Both the position numbers and the translations under genes were made by a program. Below, piece after piece: positions 37,167-45,596 of a stretch of 64,000 bases of DNA. The notes under the pieces were generated by a model. It made no database searches, was not told the origin of the DNA, and saw only the letters and a list, made by a program, of their open reading frames with translations. How positions within the stretch are numbered: position 1 is the stretch's first letter; the number at the start of each line of letters is the position of its first letter. Origin of the DNA: an uncultured Clostridium sp. (GTDB lineage Bacteria; Bacillota; Clostridia; TANB77; CAG-508); the NCBI GenBank assembly GCA_900553945.1, contig USFR01000001.1, forward strand, positions 179,548 to 243,547, written 5' to 3'.

Positions 37167-39932
37167 TTACAAATTGTCAACACATCTCTTGCATAGAGTT
37201 GGATGATCATGATTTTTTCCTACAGTTTCAGAGTACATCCAGCATCTCTCGCATTTTTCTCCATCTGCAACTTCAACTTTTATTCCGATTTCTCCATCTT
37301 CTTCTCTCTTATTATTATCAACTTCAACTTTTGAAACAATAAATACAGAAGTCAATAAATCAGCATCTTTTAATAATTGCTCATATTTATCTTCAGTTGC
37401 ATATAAAGTAACTTTTGCATTTAAAGAATGTCCTATAACTTTTTCCATTCTTGCTTCTTCCAATTTCTTAGAAACTTCTTCTTTTAAAGCTATTATTTTA
37501 TTCCATCTAGCCTCCAATTCAGGATTTTCATATTTATGATTATATTCTGGATAACTTGTAAGCATTACACTTTCAACATTTTCTCCATCTCTATGAGGCA
37601 TAGCTTGCCAAATTTCTTCAGCAGTATAACATGTCATTGGAGCTAAAATCTTAACTAAAGCATCCAAAATTTCATACATTGCAGTTTGAGCAGATCTTCT
37701 TTCCAAAGAATCAGCCTTGGATGTATACAATCTATCTTTTATAATATCTAAATAGAAAGTACTCATATCATTAACACAGAATTGATTTATTGCTTGATAA
37801 GCATTATGGAATTCATATTCATCATAAGCTTTTGTACAATCTTTAATTAATTTGTTAAGTCTTGTTAAAGCCCATTTATCAATTTCTAATAAATCTTCAT
37901 ATGCAACAGGTAAATTAACCTCAAAATCATAAGTATTTCCTAGAATATATCTTGCCGTGTTACGTATTTTTCTATAAACTTCTGTAACTTGTTTAATAAT
38001 TGCTTTTGAAACACTAACATCTGATTTATAATCAGAAGCTAAAACCCAAAGTCTTAAAACATCGGCACCAGATTCTTTTATAATTTCTTGTGGTGCTATA
38101 ACATTTCCAAGAGATTTAGACATTTTTCTACCTTGATCATCAATTGTATAACCATGAGTAACAACTTCTTTATAAGGAGCTTTTCCTTTTGTAGCAACAG
38201 ATGTTAACATAGAAGATTGGAACCAACCTCTATATTGATCACTACCCTCTAAATATAAATCAGCTGGTGGTAATCCTCTTTCAGCTAAAACTGATTCATG
38301 AGTTGAACCTGAATCAAACCATACATCCATAATATCTGTTTCTTTCTTAAATTCTGTACATCCACAAGAACATTTTGCTCCCTCTGGCATTAATTCTTTT
38401 TCAGACATTTCAAACCATGCATTTGAACCTTTTTCTTTGAATATATCTTGAACTTTTTTCAAGCTATCTTCAGTAACATATTCTTTTTCACAATCTTTAC
38501 AATAAAATACTGGAATTGGAACTCCCCATGTACGTTGACGAGAAATACACCAATCATTTCTCTCTTCAACCATTTTAGAAATTCTCTCTTCGCCCCAAGC
38601 TGGATACCATTTAACAGTTTTTATTGCATCTAAAGTTTCTTTTCTAAATCCATCAACAGAAGCAAACCATTGGCTTGTAGCTCTGAATATAATTGGATGT
38701 TTACATCTCCAACAATGTGGATAAGAGTGATTTACAACTTGACTTGCAAGCAACAATCCTTTTTCGTCTAAGTATTTTATAATCTCTTTATCAGATTTAG
38801 CATAATACATACCAGCAAATGGTCCAGCTTCAGCTGTTTGATGTCCTTTACCATCAACACAAACTATTATATCTAATCCATTTTTTAGTCCACATAAATA
38901 ATCCTCTTTACCATAGCTAGGAGCTGTGTGAACTGCACCAGTACCAGTATCTAAAGAAACATCAACTGTTTCAGGACTTCCTAAAACAACTTTTGAATCT
39001 CTATCTAAGAATGGATGTCTACACATAACCCCTTCTAATTCAGCACCCTTCATTTCATTAACAACTTCATATTCTTCAATTCCAGCAATTTTCATAACTG
39101 TTTCAACTAAAGCAGAAGCCATTATTAAAACTTCTTCACCAATTTTAACAAAGCTATAATCAAAATCTCCACCTATTGTAATACCTGTATTACCTGGTAA
39201 AGTCCAAGGTGTTGTTGTCCAAATAACAACAAAAGTATTTTTTTCATCAAATTTTCCATTAGCATTTTTAACTGGAAATTTAACATAAGCAGTATTTGAA
39301 TTTACATTTTTATATTCTATTTCTGCTTCAGCTAAAGCTGTTTCGCAATCTGTACACCAATAAACTGGTTTTAAACCTTTATATATATATCCTTTTTTAT
39401 ACATATCAGCAAAAACTTCAATTTGTTTTGCTTCCATTTGAGGTTGATACGTAATGTAAGGATGATCCCAATCAGCTAAAACTCCAAGTCTTTTAAAACC
39501 TTCTGTTTGTTTATCTTTGTAATCCATTGTGAATTTTTTACAAGTATCTCTAAACTTATTTACAGGAATTTCATCTCTATTTAATCCTAATAATTGAATA
39601 GCTTTTTTCTCTGTAGGCATTCCATGTGTATCATATCCAGGAATGAAAGGTGTCCAATATCCTTTTAAGTTCTTATATCTTACGATAGTGTCTTTTAAAG
39701 TCTTGTTTAAAGCATGACCAATATGAATTTCACCATTAGCATATGGAGGTCCATCATGTAATACAAAAGGTGTCTTTCCTTTATTTTTTTCTAACATTTT
39801 TTCGTAAATGTGTTGTTTTTCAAAAACTTCCTCCAATATTTTTGGTTCTTTTTCTGGTAATCCAGCTCTCATTTGAAAATTTGTCTTTGGCAAATTAAGT
39901 GTTTTGCTGTAATCCATTTTTTCTTCACTCAT
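37167..39932 (-). CDS. ileS: Isoleucyl-tRNA synthetase
   Basis: 921 residues, the length of bacterial IleRS. The HIGH box is in PPYANGEIHIGHALNK, the editing domain contains TTPWTLPGNTG, the KMSKS loop is DQGRKMSKSLGNV, and the C-terminal zinc site is CERCWMYSE with CKRC near the end. AGGAGG precedes the start. Expression is governed by the T-box leader at 40142-40400, and an additional hairpin element sits in the leader between the T-box terminator and the gene. Confidence 0.97.
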   Translation of the reverse strand: MSEEKMDYSKTLNLPKTNFQMRAGLPEKEPKILEEVFEKQHIYEKMLEKNKGKTPFVLHDGPPYANGEIHIGHALNKTLKDTIVRYKNLKGYWTPFIPGYDTHGMPTEKKAIQLLGLNRDEIPVNKFRDTCKKFTMDYKDKQTEGFKRLGVLADWDHPYITYQPQMEAKQIEVFADMYKKGYIYKGLKPVYWCTDCETALAEAEIEYKNVNSNTAYVKFPVKNANGKFDEKNTFVVIWTTTPWTLPGNTGITIGGDFDYSFVKIGEEVLIMASALVETVMKIAGIEEYEVVNEMKGAELEGVMCRHPFLDRDSKVVLGSPETVDVSLDTGTGAVHTAPSYGKEDYLCGLKNGLDIIVCVDGKGHQTAEAGPFAGMYYAKSDKEIIKYLDEKGLLLASQVVNHSYPHCWRCKHPIIFRATSQWFASVDGFRKETLDAIKTVKWYPAWGEERISKMVEERNDWCISRQRTWGVPIPVFYCKDCEKEYVTEDSLKKVQDIFKEKGSNAWFEMSEKELMPEGAKCSCGCTEFKKETDIMDVWFDSGSTHESVLAERGLPPADLYLEGSDQYRGWFQSSMLTSVATKGKAPYKEVVTHGYTIDDQGRKMSKSLGNVIAPQEIIKESGADVLRLWVLASDYKSDVSVSKAIIKQVTEVYRKIRNTARYILGNTYDFEVNLPVAYEDLLEIDKWALTRLNKLIKDCTKAYDEYEFHNAYQAINQFCVNDMSTFYLDIIKDRLYTSKADSLERRSAQTAMYEILDALVKILAPMTCYTAEEIWQAMPHRDGENVESVMLTSYPEYNHKYENPELEARWNKIIALKEEVSKKLEEARMEKVIGHSLNAKVTLYATEDKYEQLLKDADLLTSVFIVSKVEVDNNKREEDGEIGIKVEVADGEKCERCWMYSETVGKNHDHPTLCKRCVDNL

Positions 39933-39983
39933 ATCTCATTCCTCCTATTTTTATATTTACTTTTTATTAAATACCTCTTTTAT

Positions 39984-40106
39984 AGAAAATATTATATTAA
40001 TTTTTGTTCCTTGCTGAGAGATTTTACGACCCACTAAACATAGTTTAGCCGGCCTGACAAAACCTCTCAAACTGCGCGTCACTAAAAATTAAATATAATA
40101 TTTTCT
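39984..40106. repeat. Long palindromic element in the ileS leader
   Basis: Arms of 22 and 23 bases (AGAAAATATTATATT and complement, extended by AATTTTT) enclose a core. Inside, GAGAGGTTTT pairs with AAAATCTCTC over 10 bp with one G-U, and CTAAAC pairs with GTTTAG around TAT; between these are unpaired GTCAGGCCGG and TGGGTCGT. Read on the plus strand the core carries CCTTGCTG and CTGCGCG. The same two motifs occur in the 45.4-kb palindrome in the opposite orientation, so this looks like a member of a repeated family. It is outside the T-box itself. Confidence 0.7.
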
Positions 40107-40141
40107 TATTACAAGAATTTCATAAAACTTCTTATAATACA

Positions 40142-40400
40142 AAAAGAGTGATTCATCACTAGGACGAATCACTCCGCGTTACCACCTAAATTAATTTTAA
40201 ACTTAATTAAAATTCTCTCGAAAATCTTTAACGCAATTACGCGACATACCCTACTTAAATTCGAATATGTAACTCCAAGGTGATAATAAATAAATATCCT
40301 TACTAGTATCTCACCACCCACTAGCTCTCTTAAAGTATTTTCTATTTATCGTGTCCTTTTCAATGTTTTTAATTTTTAATGGAATTATTTTATCACCTTT
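40142..40400 (-). promoter_or_regulatory. T-box leader of ileS (isoleucine)
   Basis: The minus strand holds the diagnostic T-box sequence AGGTGGTAACGCGG at 40174-40187, followed by a terminator (9-bp stem GAGTGATTC/GAATCACTC, 40146-40174, then five T). Upstream, AAGAGAGCTAGTGGGTGGTGAGA matches the AG-bulge side of stem I, and ATC at 40282-40284, followed by ACCTTGGAG, is the likely specifier codon for isoleucine. Uncharged tRNA-Ile would stabilise the antiterminator and allow ileS transcription. The exact 5' end is uncertain. Confidence 0.9.
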
Positions 40401-40475
40401 GATATAGAATTTCAACACTTTTTTTCAAATTTATTTAATCTATTGCTAAGAAAATATTATAATTAATACATTGAA

Positions 40476-40503
40476 AAAAAGGCATATTACTATGCCTTTT
40501 TTA
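40476..40503 (-). terminator. Terminator after hup
   Basis: AAAAAGGCATA and TATGCCTTTTT form an 11-bp stem around TTAC, with T-runs on both sides, about 40 bases past the hup stop. Confidence 0.8.
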
Positions 40504-40539
40504 TATGAATTCATATAATCATTTATTTTTCAAAACTGA

Positions 40540-40818
40540 TTATTTTTTATTTACTAAATCTTTTAATGCTTTACCAGCTTTAAATACTGGAGCTTTTGAT
40601 GCAGGTATTTTAATTTCTTCTTTAGTTTGTGGGTTTCTTCCTTTTCTAGCTGCTCTTTTTCTAACTTCAAAAGAACCGAATCCAACTAATTGAACTTTGT
40701 CTCCTTTTGCTAATGCTTCCATAACTGTGTTAACGAATGCATTGATTGTTGTTTCAGCACCTTTTTTTGTGTCTCCTGTTTGTGCAGCTACTGCTGCGAT
40801 TAATTCAGCTTTGTTCAT
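40540..40818 (-). CDS. hup: HU family DNA-binding protein
   Basis: 92 residues. MNKAELIAAVAAQTG opens the protein, GFGSFEVRKRAARKGRNPQTKEEI is the DNA-binding arm and beta sheet with the conserved RNP, and PVFKAGKALKDLV closes it. HU bends and packs chromosomal DNA. RBS GGAGG lies upstream. The 5' leader contains a small perfect hairpin (40852-40870). Confidence 0.97.
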   Translation of the reverse strand: MNKAELIAAVAAQTGDTKKGAETTINAFVNTVMEALAKGDKVQLVGFGSFEVRKRAARKGRNPQTKEEIKIPASKAPVFKAGKALKDLVNKK

Positions 40819-40851
40819 TTTTTTACCTCCTAATAGATTTTAGTATTATTA

Positions 40852-40870
40852 TGTAGATCCGAAATCTACA
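40852..40870 (-). promoter_or_regulatory. Small hairpin in the hup leader
   Basis: TGTAGAT and ATCTACA form a 7-bp stem around a five-base loop (TTCGG in RNA sense), about 35 bases upstream of the hup start. It is followed by no T-run, so it is not a terminator. It could stabilise the mRNA or bind a regulator. Confidence 0.4.
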
Positions 40871-40971
40871 ATATGATTATTCGCCAAAGTCCACTAAAAT
40901 CCTTCTACTTTTTTTATTTTTTTGTTAGTTTTTCAGTATTTACACCAGTTTTTAGAAAATTTTATCAAATT

Positions 40972-42600
40972 TTAGTTGCAAAAATGCAATTTTTTTAAAA
41001 ACTTGTAAACCCTCTCACCTCTAGGCAACATCTCGATTTCTTCTTTAGAAAATATCTTTAATAATAGAACACTTAGCACAAAAACCACAACCGCAACAAT
41101 TATAGCAATTATTGTTGCAATTCTTATTGGTAAAAATCCTTTTATTGCAAAATATACTCCATATGAAATCACAGACATTAATATTGTAGCAATCATTGGT
41201 TTTATTGAAAGCTTAAACAATGAAAAGTTCAATTTTACTGTTCTTAATAAAACTGCATATACAATTATAAATGAAATTAAATGACATAACACAGATCCAA
41301 TTGTAGCGCCATTTTCATAAATTCCTTCTATCGGCATTAAAACAAGATTAGCAATAGTTTTAGCAATAACACCTATTCCCAATGCTATAACTGGAGTTTT
41401 AACTTTTCCAAATCCTTGCAAGATTCCATTTATCGTCTGAGCTAAAATCGTAAACACTATCGTAAATGACGAAATAGCAAGTAACACTCCTCCGTCACTT
41501 TGTAATGGAAATAATAATAATAAAATTTCATTTGCATATAAAAACATTCCTGCTGTACATGGTAGTCCTATTAATAAACCAAGTAAAAGCGAAAAAGATA
41601 TTCTTTTATTTATTGTATCAACATCTTTTTTTGCATTTGCTGCTGAAATTGCTGGGACAAGAGCTGTCGCAAATGCAACATTAAATGCAAGTGGTAATGA
41701 TGTAAGTATATCCACTTTAGCACTTAATATACCATACTTGGCTTTAGCAAGCTCTTCTCCTAAAATAGGTTTCAACATTTTAACCACAGTCATAGAATCA
41801 ACTAATTTATTTAAAGAAGATAAAATTGCAGTTAAAGATATTGGAATAGATATCCACAAAATTGTTTTCACAATAGCTCTTACAGTTTTATTTTCAGTTT
41901 TTACCCCAACATCATTTTTTATAAAAATAAACTTTCTTTCCCTTGTATAATATCTATAAAGATAAATAAAGCTAAACAAAATTGCAGTACTAGTTGCAGC
42001 TGTTGCAGCCGCTGCCATATATGTAGTATTAGTGCTTGTTAAAATAACAGCTATCTCAACAAAAATAATTGTAAATAATGTTTTCCAAAATTGTTCAAAG
42101 GATTGTGCATTCGCAGTCGCTTTCATCTGCTGTCTACCACTAAAATATCCTCTGAATACTGACGAAATAGCAACAAAAAATACAGCTGGTGCTAAAATCA
42201 TTAATGTAATTTTTGACTCCGGAATTTCAAGCCAAATATCAGAAATAGGTCCAGCACCGAAAAATAGCAATAATGTTCCAATCATTCCAATTACTCCAAA
42301 TGTCAACAAAGCAACTTTAAATACCTTGTGGGCGCCCTCATTATCTCCAATTGCAATTCTTTCAGAAACTAACTTTGAAATTGCATTAGGAATTCCAATT
42401 GAAGAAATTGAAAGAAGCAATGCATATATCTGGTAACTCCCCATATATATAGCATTTCCAGCATCTCCAAATCCTTTTCTATTAGTTAAATATAAAGTTT
42501 GTACTAATCCAAGTACTTTTATTAAAACCTGAGAAAATACTAGGACTAATATTCCCTGTAAAAAAGTTTCACTTTTCATTTTTGATTTTTTTTCAAGCAT
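40972..42600 (-). CDS. SpoVB/MurJ-like lipid-linked oligosaccharide flippase
   Basis: 542 residues from the ATG at 42600, which has AAAGGAA seven bases upstream. About fourteen membrane helices run the length. SQVLIKVLGLVQTLYLTNRKG at the start, IGIPNAISKLVSERIA, FFVAISSVFRGYFSGRQQM and AFATALVPAISAA are typical of the SpoVB/YtgP branch of the MOP superfamily. Such proteins flip lipid II or polysaccharide precursors. With no division or sporulation neighbours, it is not possible to say whether it is the MurJ-equivalent flippase. Confidence 0.85.
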   Translation of the reverse strand: MLEKKSKMKSETFLQGILVLVFSQVLIKVLGLVQTLYLTNRKGFGDAGNAIYMGSYQIYALLLSISSIGIPNAISKLVSERIAIGDNEGAHKVFKVALLTFGVIGMIGTLLLFFGAGPISDIWLEIPESKITLMILAPAVFFVAISSVFRGYFSGRQQMKATANAQSFEQFWKTLFTIIFVEIAVILTSTNTTYMAAAATAATSTAILFSFIYLYRYYTRERKFIFIKNDVGVKTENKTVRAIVKTILWISIPISLTAILSSLNKLVDSMTVVKMLKPILGEELAKAKYGILSAKVDILTSLPLAFNVAFATALVPAISAANAKKDVDTINKRISFSLLLGLLIGLPCTAGMFLYANEILLLLFPLQSDGGVLLAISSFTIVFTILAQTINGILQGFGKVKTPVIALGIGVIAKTIANLVLMPIEGIYENGATIGSVLCHLISFIIVYAVLLRTVKLNFSLFKLSIKPMIATILMSVISYGVYFAIKGFLPIRIATIIAIIVAVVVFVLSVLLLKIFSKEEIEMLPRGERVYKFLKKLHFCN

Positions 42601-42882
42601 AAATTTTTCCTTTCTCATTTAATACTCATATTATATTTATATTAATATTCAATTTCAAGTATTTTATTAAGCAAAAAATTTTGCTTCCAAAATCTCGTTC
42701 TTATAAAATATGGTATTAGACTTTTGAAATTTCTACTTTAAAACTAATATTCATTTATTCATTAATTTTCCAAAAGCATATAAATATTACATCTTAGTTT
42801 ATCATAATATCCTTTTCGATATTATATGAATTTATAGCATGTTTTATTTTATACTTTTTTACTACAAATTTAGCAAAAAGTC

Positions 42883-42911
42883 TTGAATTTTTGGCATTTT
42901 TATAGGATAAT
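42883..42911 (+). promoter_or_regulatory. Promoter of the VirD4-like gene
   Basis: TTGAAT at 42883-42888 and GATAAT at 42906-42911 with 17 bases between. The GGTG ribosome site and TTG start follow at 42936 and 42947. The rest of the 346-bp divergent spacer (42601-42946) shows no gene. Confidence 0.65.
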
Positions 42912-42946
42912 ATAAGAGGAAATTTTTGTGAAAGTGGTGAAAAGTT

Positions 42947-45319
42947 TTGTTTAAATCAATTAATAATTTTATATGGAAATATATCGATGCATTTTTAAAG
43001 AAATTAAAAACCGATAGAAATACTTTTTTTACATATGTATTAACATTAATCAGTGTTTACATATGTGTTGATAGAATTGTAGAAATCTTATTCTTATGTT
43101 TCTCTGGAATTTCAGTTTCATATTGGGGACCATTTGCATATACATTTGCTCTACTTTGTCCTATCTTTGCATTCCTATTTGGAGCAGGTTCTAAATTTGC
43201 TACAGATGATGCAAGAAAATTCTCATTGTTTGTGCTATACTACATAGCTTTGTATATCATAGCATTATCAATGTTTATGCAATGGGCAAACCAATTCTTA
43301 TGGATATTCCTATTCTCATTACCAAACTACACTGGAATAGTTGGTGGATTCATGGATGTAATAAAACCTGCATTCACAGCATTAGCTTGGTATTTGCCAA
43401 TAGTAACTATAATCCCTATGTTTAAAAAGATGTATACTGGTTTGGCAGATACAAAAGATATTAGAGATTCAGTTGCTGATTACAACGGAATTTCATTATC
43501 ACCTGAATCTGATAAAGTTGGACCATATACATGTGAAATGTTTATTTGTAGAAACGGTGAAACTGGTCAAGTTATAAAAATTCCTGAATCAAGAAGATTT
43601 GAATCAACACTTATCGTTGGTGTATCTGGATCAGGAAAAACAACAATGGCATTTGAACCAATGATTGCTCGTGATATTGAAAAGAAATTTTTCTTAAAAG
43701 AAGCTTCAAAAGAATTAGGATTCACAGCATTAAAAACAGGAATAGCTTCTATTAGAGAACCATTCTCAAATGAATATTTAAACGCAAACTTCTCACTTAA
43801 TATGTTAGATATAAAACCAGGGAAAGAAAAAATATTTAATACATATTTAAAGAAATTAATATATGGTACTTCAGGAAAGAAAAATATATACAAAAACCTA
43901 GGATTAACTTACATCGCTCCTGATTACGAATCAATTTCTCATATTGAAAAAGTATTAAAAAATTATGGTATGAAATATAACTTAGTTGATCCAGATGATC
44001 CAGATTCAATTGGAATGAACCCATTTGTTTTTGAGGATCCAGTTAAAACTTCAATTTCAATTTCTGCAGTATTAAAAAGAATGTATGAAACAAATGAAGT
44101 AACTGTACAACAAGCTTATTATCAAAATATAACAACCCAAGCAATTGAAAACTTATCATTATTATTAAAAGAAATATATCCAAAAACACATAACGGTCTA
44201 CTACCTAACTTAGAAGATTTACTTATGATGTTAAACAACTTTGAATTAGTTGAAAAATTCTGTGAAAAAATGAAAAAGATTCCAGAACTAGCTGAAAAAT
44301 ATCAAATATTACTTACATACTTTGCTAATAACTTTTATCAAAATTCTACAGGAATCGACGAAACAAGAAAAGCTCTTCAAGCTGCAAGTGCACAACTTGA
44401 AAACCTACTTCGTTTCCCTGGTGTAAGAAATATTTTATGTAATAGAACAAACAATATAAATTTTGATGACGCACTAAAAAATGGTGAAATAACACTTATT
44501 TGTACAAGACGTGGAGATTTAGGAGCAGCAATAAATAAAGCATTTGGACTATTTATACTTCTTCTAATGCAACATTCTGTTATTTCTAGACCAGGAACAG
44601 AAAAAACAAGAATCCCTCACTTCTTATACATTGATGAGTTTCCTCCATTCGTATGTAAAGCAACAGAAGATTTCTTTACATTATTCAGAAAATATAGAGT
44701 TGGACTTATTATATCAGCTCAGAACTTATCACAATTCGGTACAAACAATGTATTAACAAATAGTCAAAGTTATAGACAAACAATACTTGCAAACTGTACA
44801 ACAAAAATCGTATTTGGTAACAATACACCAGAAGACAATGAATGGTGGGAAAAAGAATTTGGAGAGAAACGTGAATGGAAATTCAAACTAGATTATAACA
44901 CAAATCCTAAAGACGGATCTGAACCATCTTACGATCAAAAATATGGAGATATACAATGGGCATATAAATCTAACTTCAAAGCTGGAAAAGTTCAATCTCA
45001 AAAATTCAAAGCTATCATTTACAAAACTAGAGATGTTAAAGGAAAAATGCTTGTTGGTAAAGGAAAACTTGATTTCCTTGAATCAAAATATAAAGAAAAA
45101 CATACACCAAAACAATTCAACTTCTCTAAGTATTATGATTCAGCAACATCATTTAATGAAGAAAAACATGATATACTAAATTCATTTATGGGAAGTCCAA
45201 AATTCGACACAACAATGTCAGATGACGATGGACCAATCAAATACAACACAACAGATGCAAAAGCATTTATTGAAAATGACGGAGCAATCACATACAATAT
45301 TAATAAAAATAAAAAATAA
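42947..45319 (+). CDS. VirD4/TraG-like coupling-protein ATPase, stand-alone
   Basis: 790 residues starting at TTG, with GGTG seven bases upstream. About four to five membrane helices lie in ~25-180. The ATPase domain has Walker A GVSGSGKTT at ~225-233 and Walker B LYIDEF near 560, with AQNLSQFG after it as in VirD4/TraG proteins, and the conserved SYRQTILANCTTKIVFG segment. The C-terminal ~100 residues are polar, probably disordered. Coupling proteins bring DNA-protein substrates to type IV secretion channels. Here no relaxase, VirB4 or VirB6 gene is in view. The gene runs on the opposite strand to almost everything else and has its own promoter and terminator. It may be a host-adopted secretion ATPase. 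Confidence 0.85.
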   Translation: MFKSINNFIWKYIDAFLKKLKTDRNTFFTYVLTLISVYICVDRIVEILFLCFSGISVSYWGPFAYTFALLCPIFAFLFGAGSKFATDDARKFSLFVLYYIALYIIALSMFMQWANQFLWIFLFSLPNYTGIVGGFMDVIKPAFTALAWYLPIVTIIPMFKKMYTGLADTKDIRDSVADYNGISLSPESDKVGPYTCEMFICRNGETGQVIKIPESRRFESTLIVGVSGSGKTTMAFEPMIARDIEKKFFLKEASKELGFTALKTGIASIREPFSNEYLNANFSLNMLDIKPGKEKIFNTYLKKLIYGTSGKKNIYKNLGLTYIAPDYESISHIEKVLKNYGMKYNLVDPDDPDSIGMNPFVFEDPVKTSISISAVLKRMYETNEVTVQQAYYQNITTQAIENLSLLLKEIYPKTHNGLLPNLEDLLMMLNNFELVEKFCEKMKKIPELAEKYQILLTYFANNFYQNSTGIDETRKALQAASAQLENLLRFPGVRNILCNRTNNINFDDALKNGEITLICTRRGDLGAAINKAFGLFILLLMQHSVISRPGTEKTRIPHFLYIDEFPPFVCKATEDFFTLFRKYRVGLIISAQNLSQFGTNNVLTNSQSYRQTILANCTTKIVFGNNTPEDNEWWEKEFGEKREWKFKLDYNTNPKDGSEPSYDQKYGDIQWAYKSNFKAGKVQSQKFKAIIYKTRDVKGKMLVGKGKLDFLESKYKEKHTPKQFNFSKYYDSATSFNEEKHDILNSFMGSPKFDTTMSDDDGPIKYNTTDAKAFIENDGAITYNINKNKK

Positions 45320-45339
45320 ACGAATTTAAACATAAATAC

Positions 45340-45371
45340 CCCCAATAGATTTTGAAATCTATTGGGGTTTT
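45340..45371 (+). terminator. Terminator of the VirD4-like gene
   Basis: CCCCAATAGATT pairs perfectly with AATCTATTGGGG around TTGA, followed by TTTTATTG, twenty bases past the stop codon. Confidence 0.85.
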
Positions 45372-45385
45372 ATTGCATACACGCT

Positions 45386-45559
45386 AAAGGAAAAATCACA
45401 TATTATATTTTTGAATCACCGCGCAGGGACCAAACGAGCAAAGCGAGTTCGATTGAAGCATTCTTCCCGGTTTGAAAATAAAATTGACAAATTTTTATTT
45501 TCAAATTCCGAGGAATGCGACAGCAAGGTGTGAAAAAATTAATATGTGATTTTTCCTTT
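45386..45559. repeat. Long palindromic element between convergent genes
   Basis: A perfect 20-bp inverted repeat (AAAGGAAAAATCACATATTA at 45386-45405, complement at 45540-45559) continues less perfectly through CACC/GGTG. Inside are two further hairpins: AAC-GA-GC AAA GC-GA-GTT, with tandem G-A mismatches, and GCATTC...GAATGC enclosing TTTGAAAATAAAA/TTTTATTTTCAA. The minus strand carries CCTTGCTG and CTGCGCG in the same order as the element in the ileS leader. It lies beyond the ends of both flanking genes and holds no gene. Confidence 0.75.
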
Positions 45560-45596
45560 TTATAATACTCATTATTCTATCAATATATTTTTTAAA

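Noticed and set aside
42032..42436. Open frame of 134 codons on the plus strand
   Set aside because: It is antisense to the flippase gene, with no ribosome site and no recognisable family.
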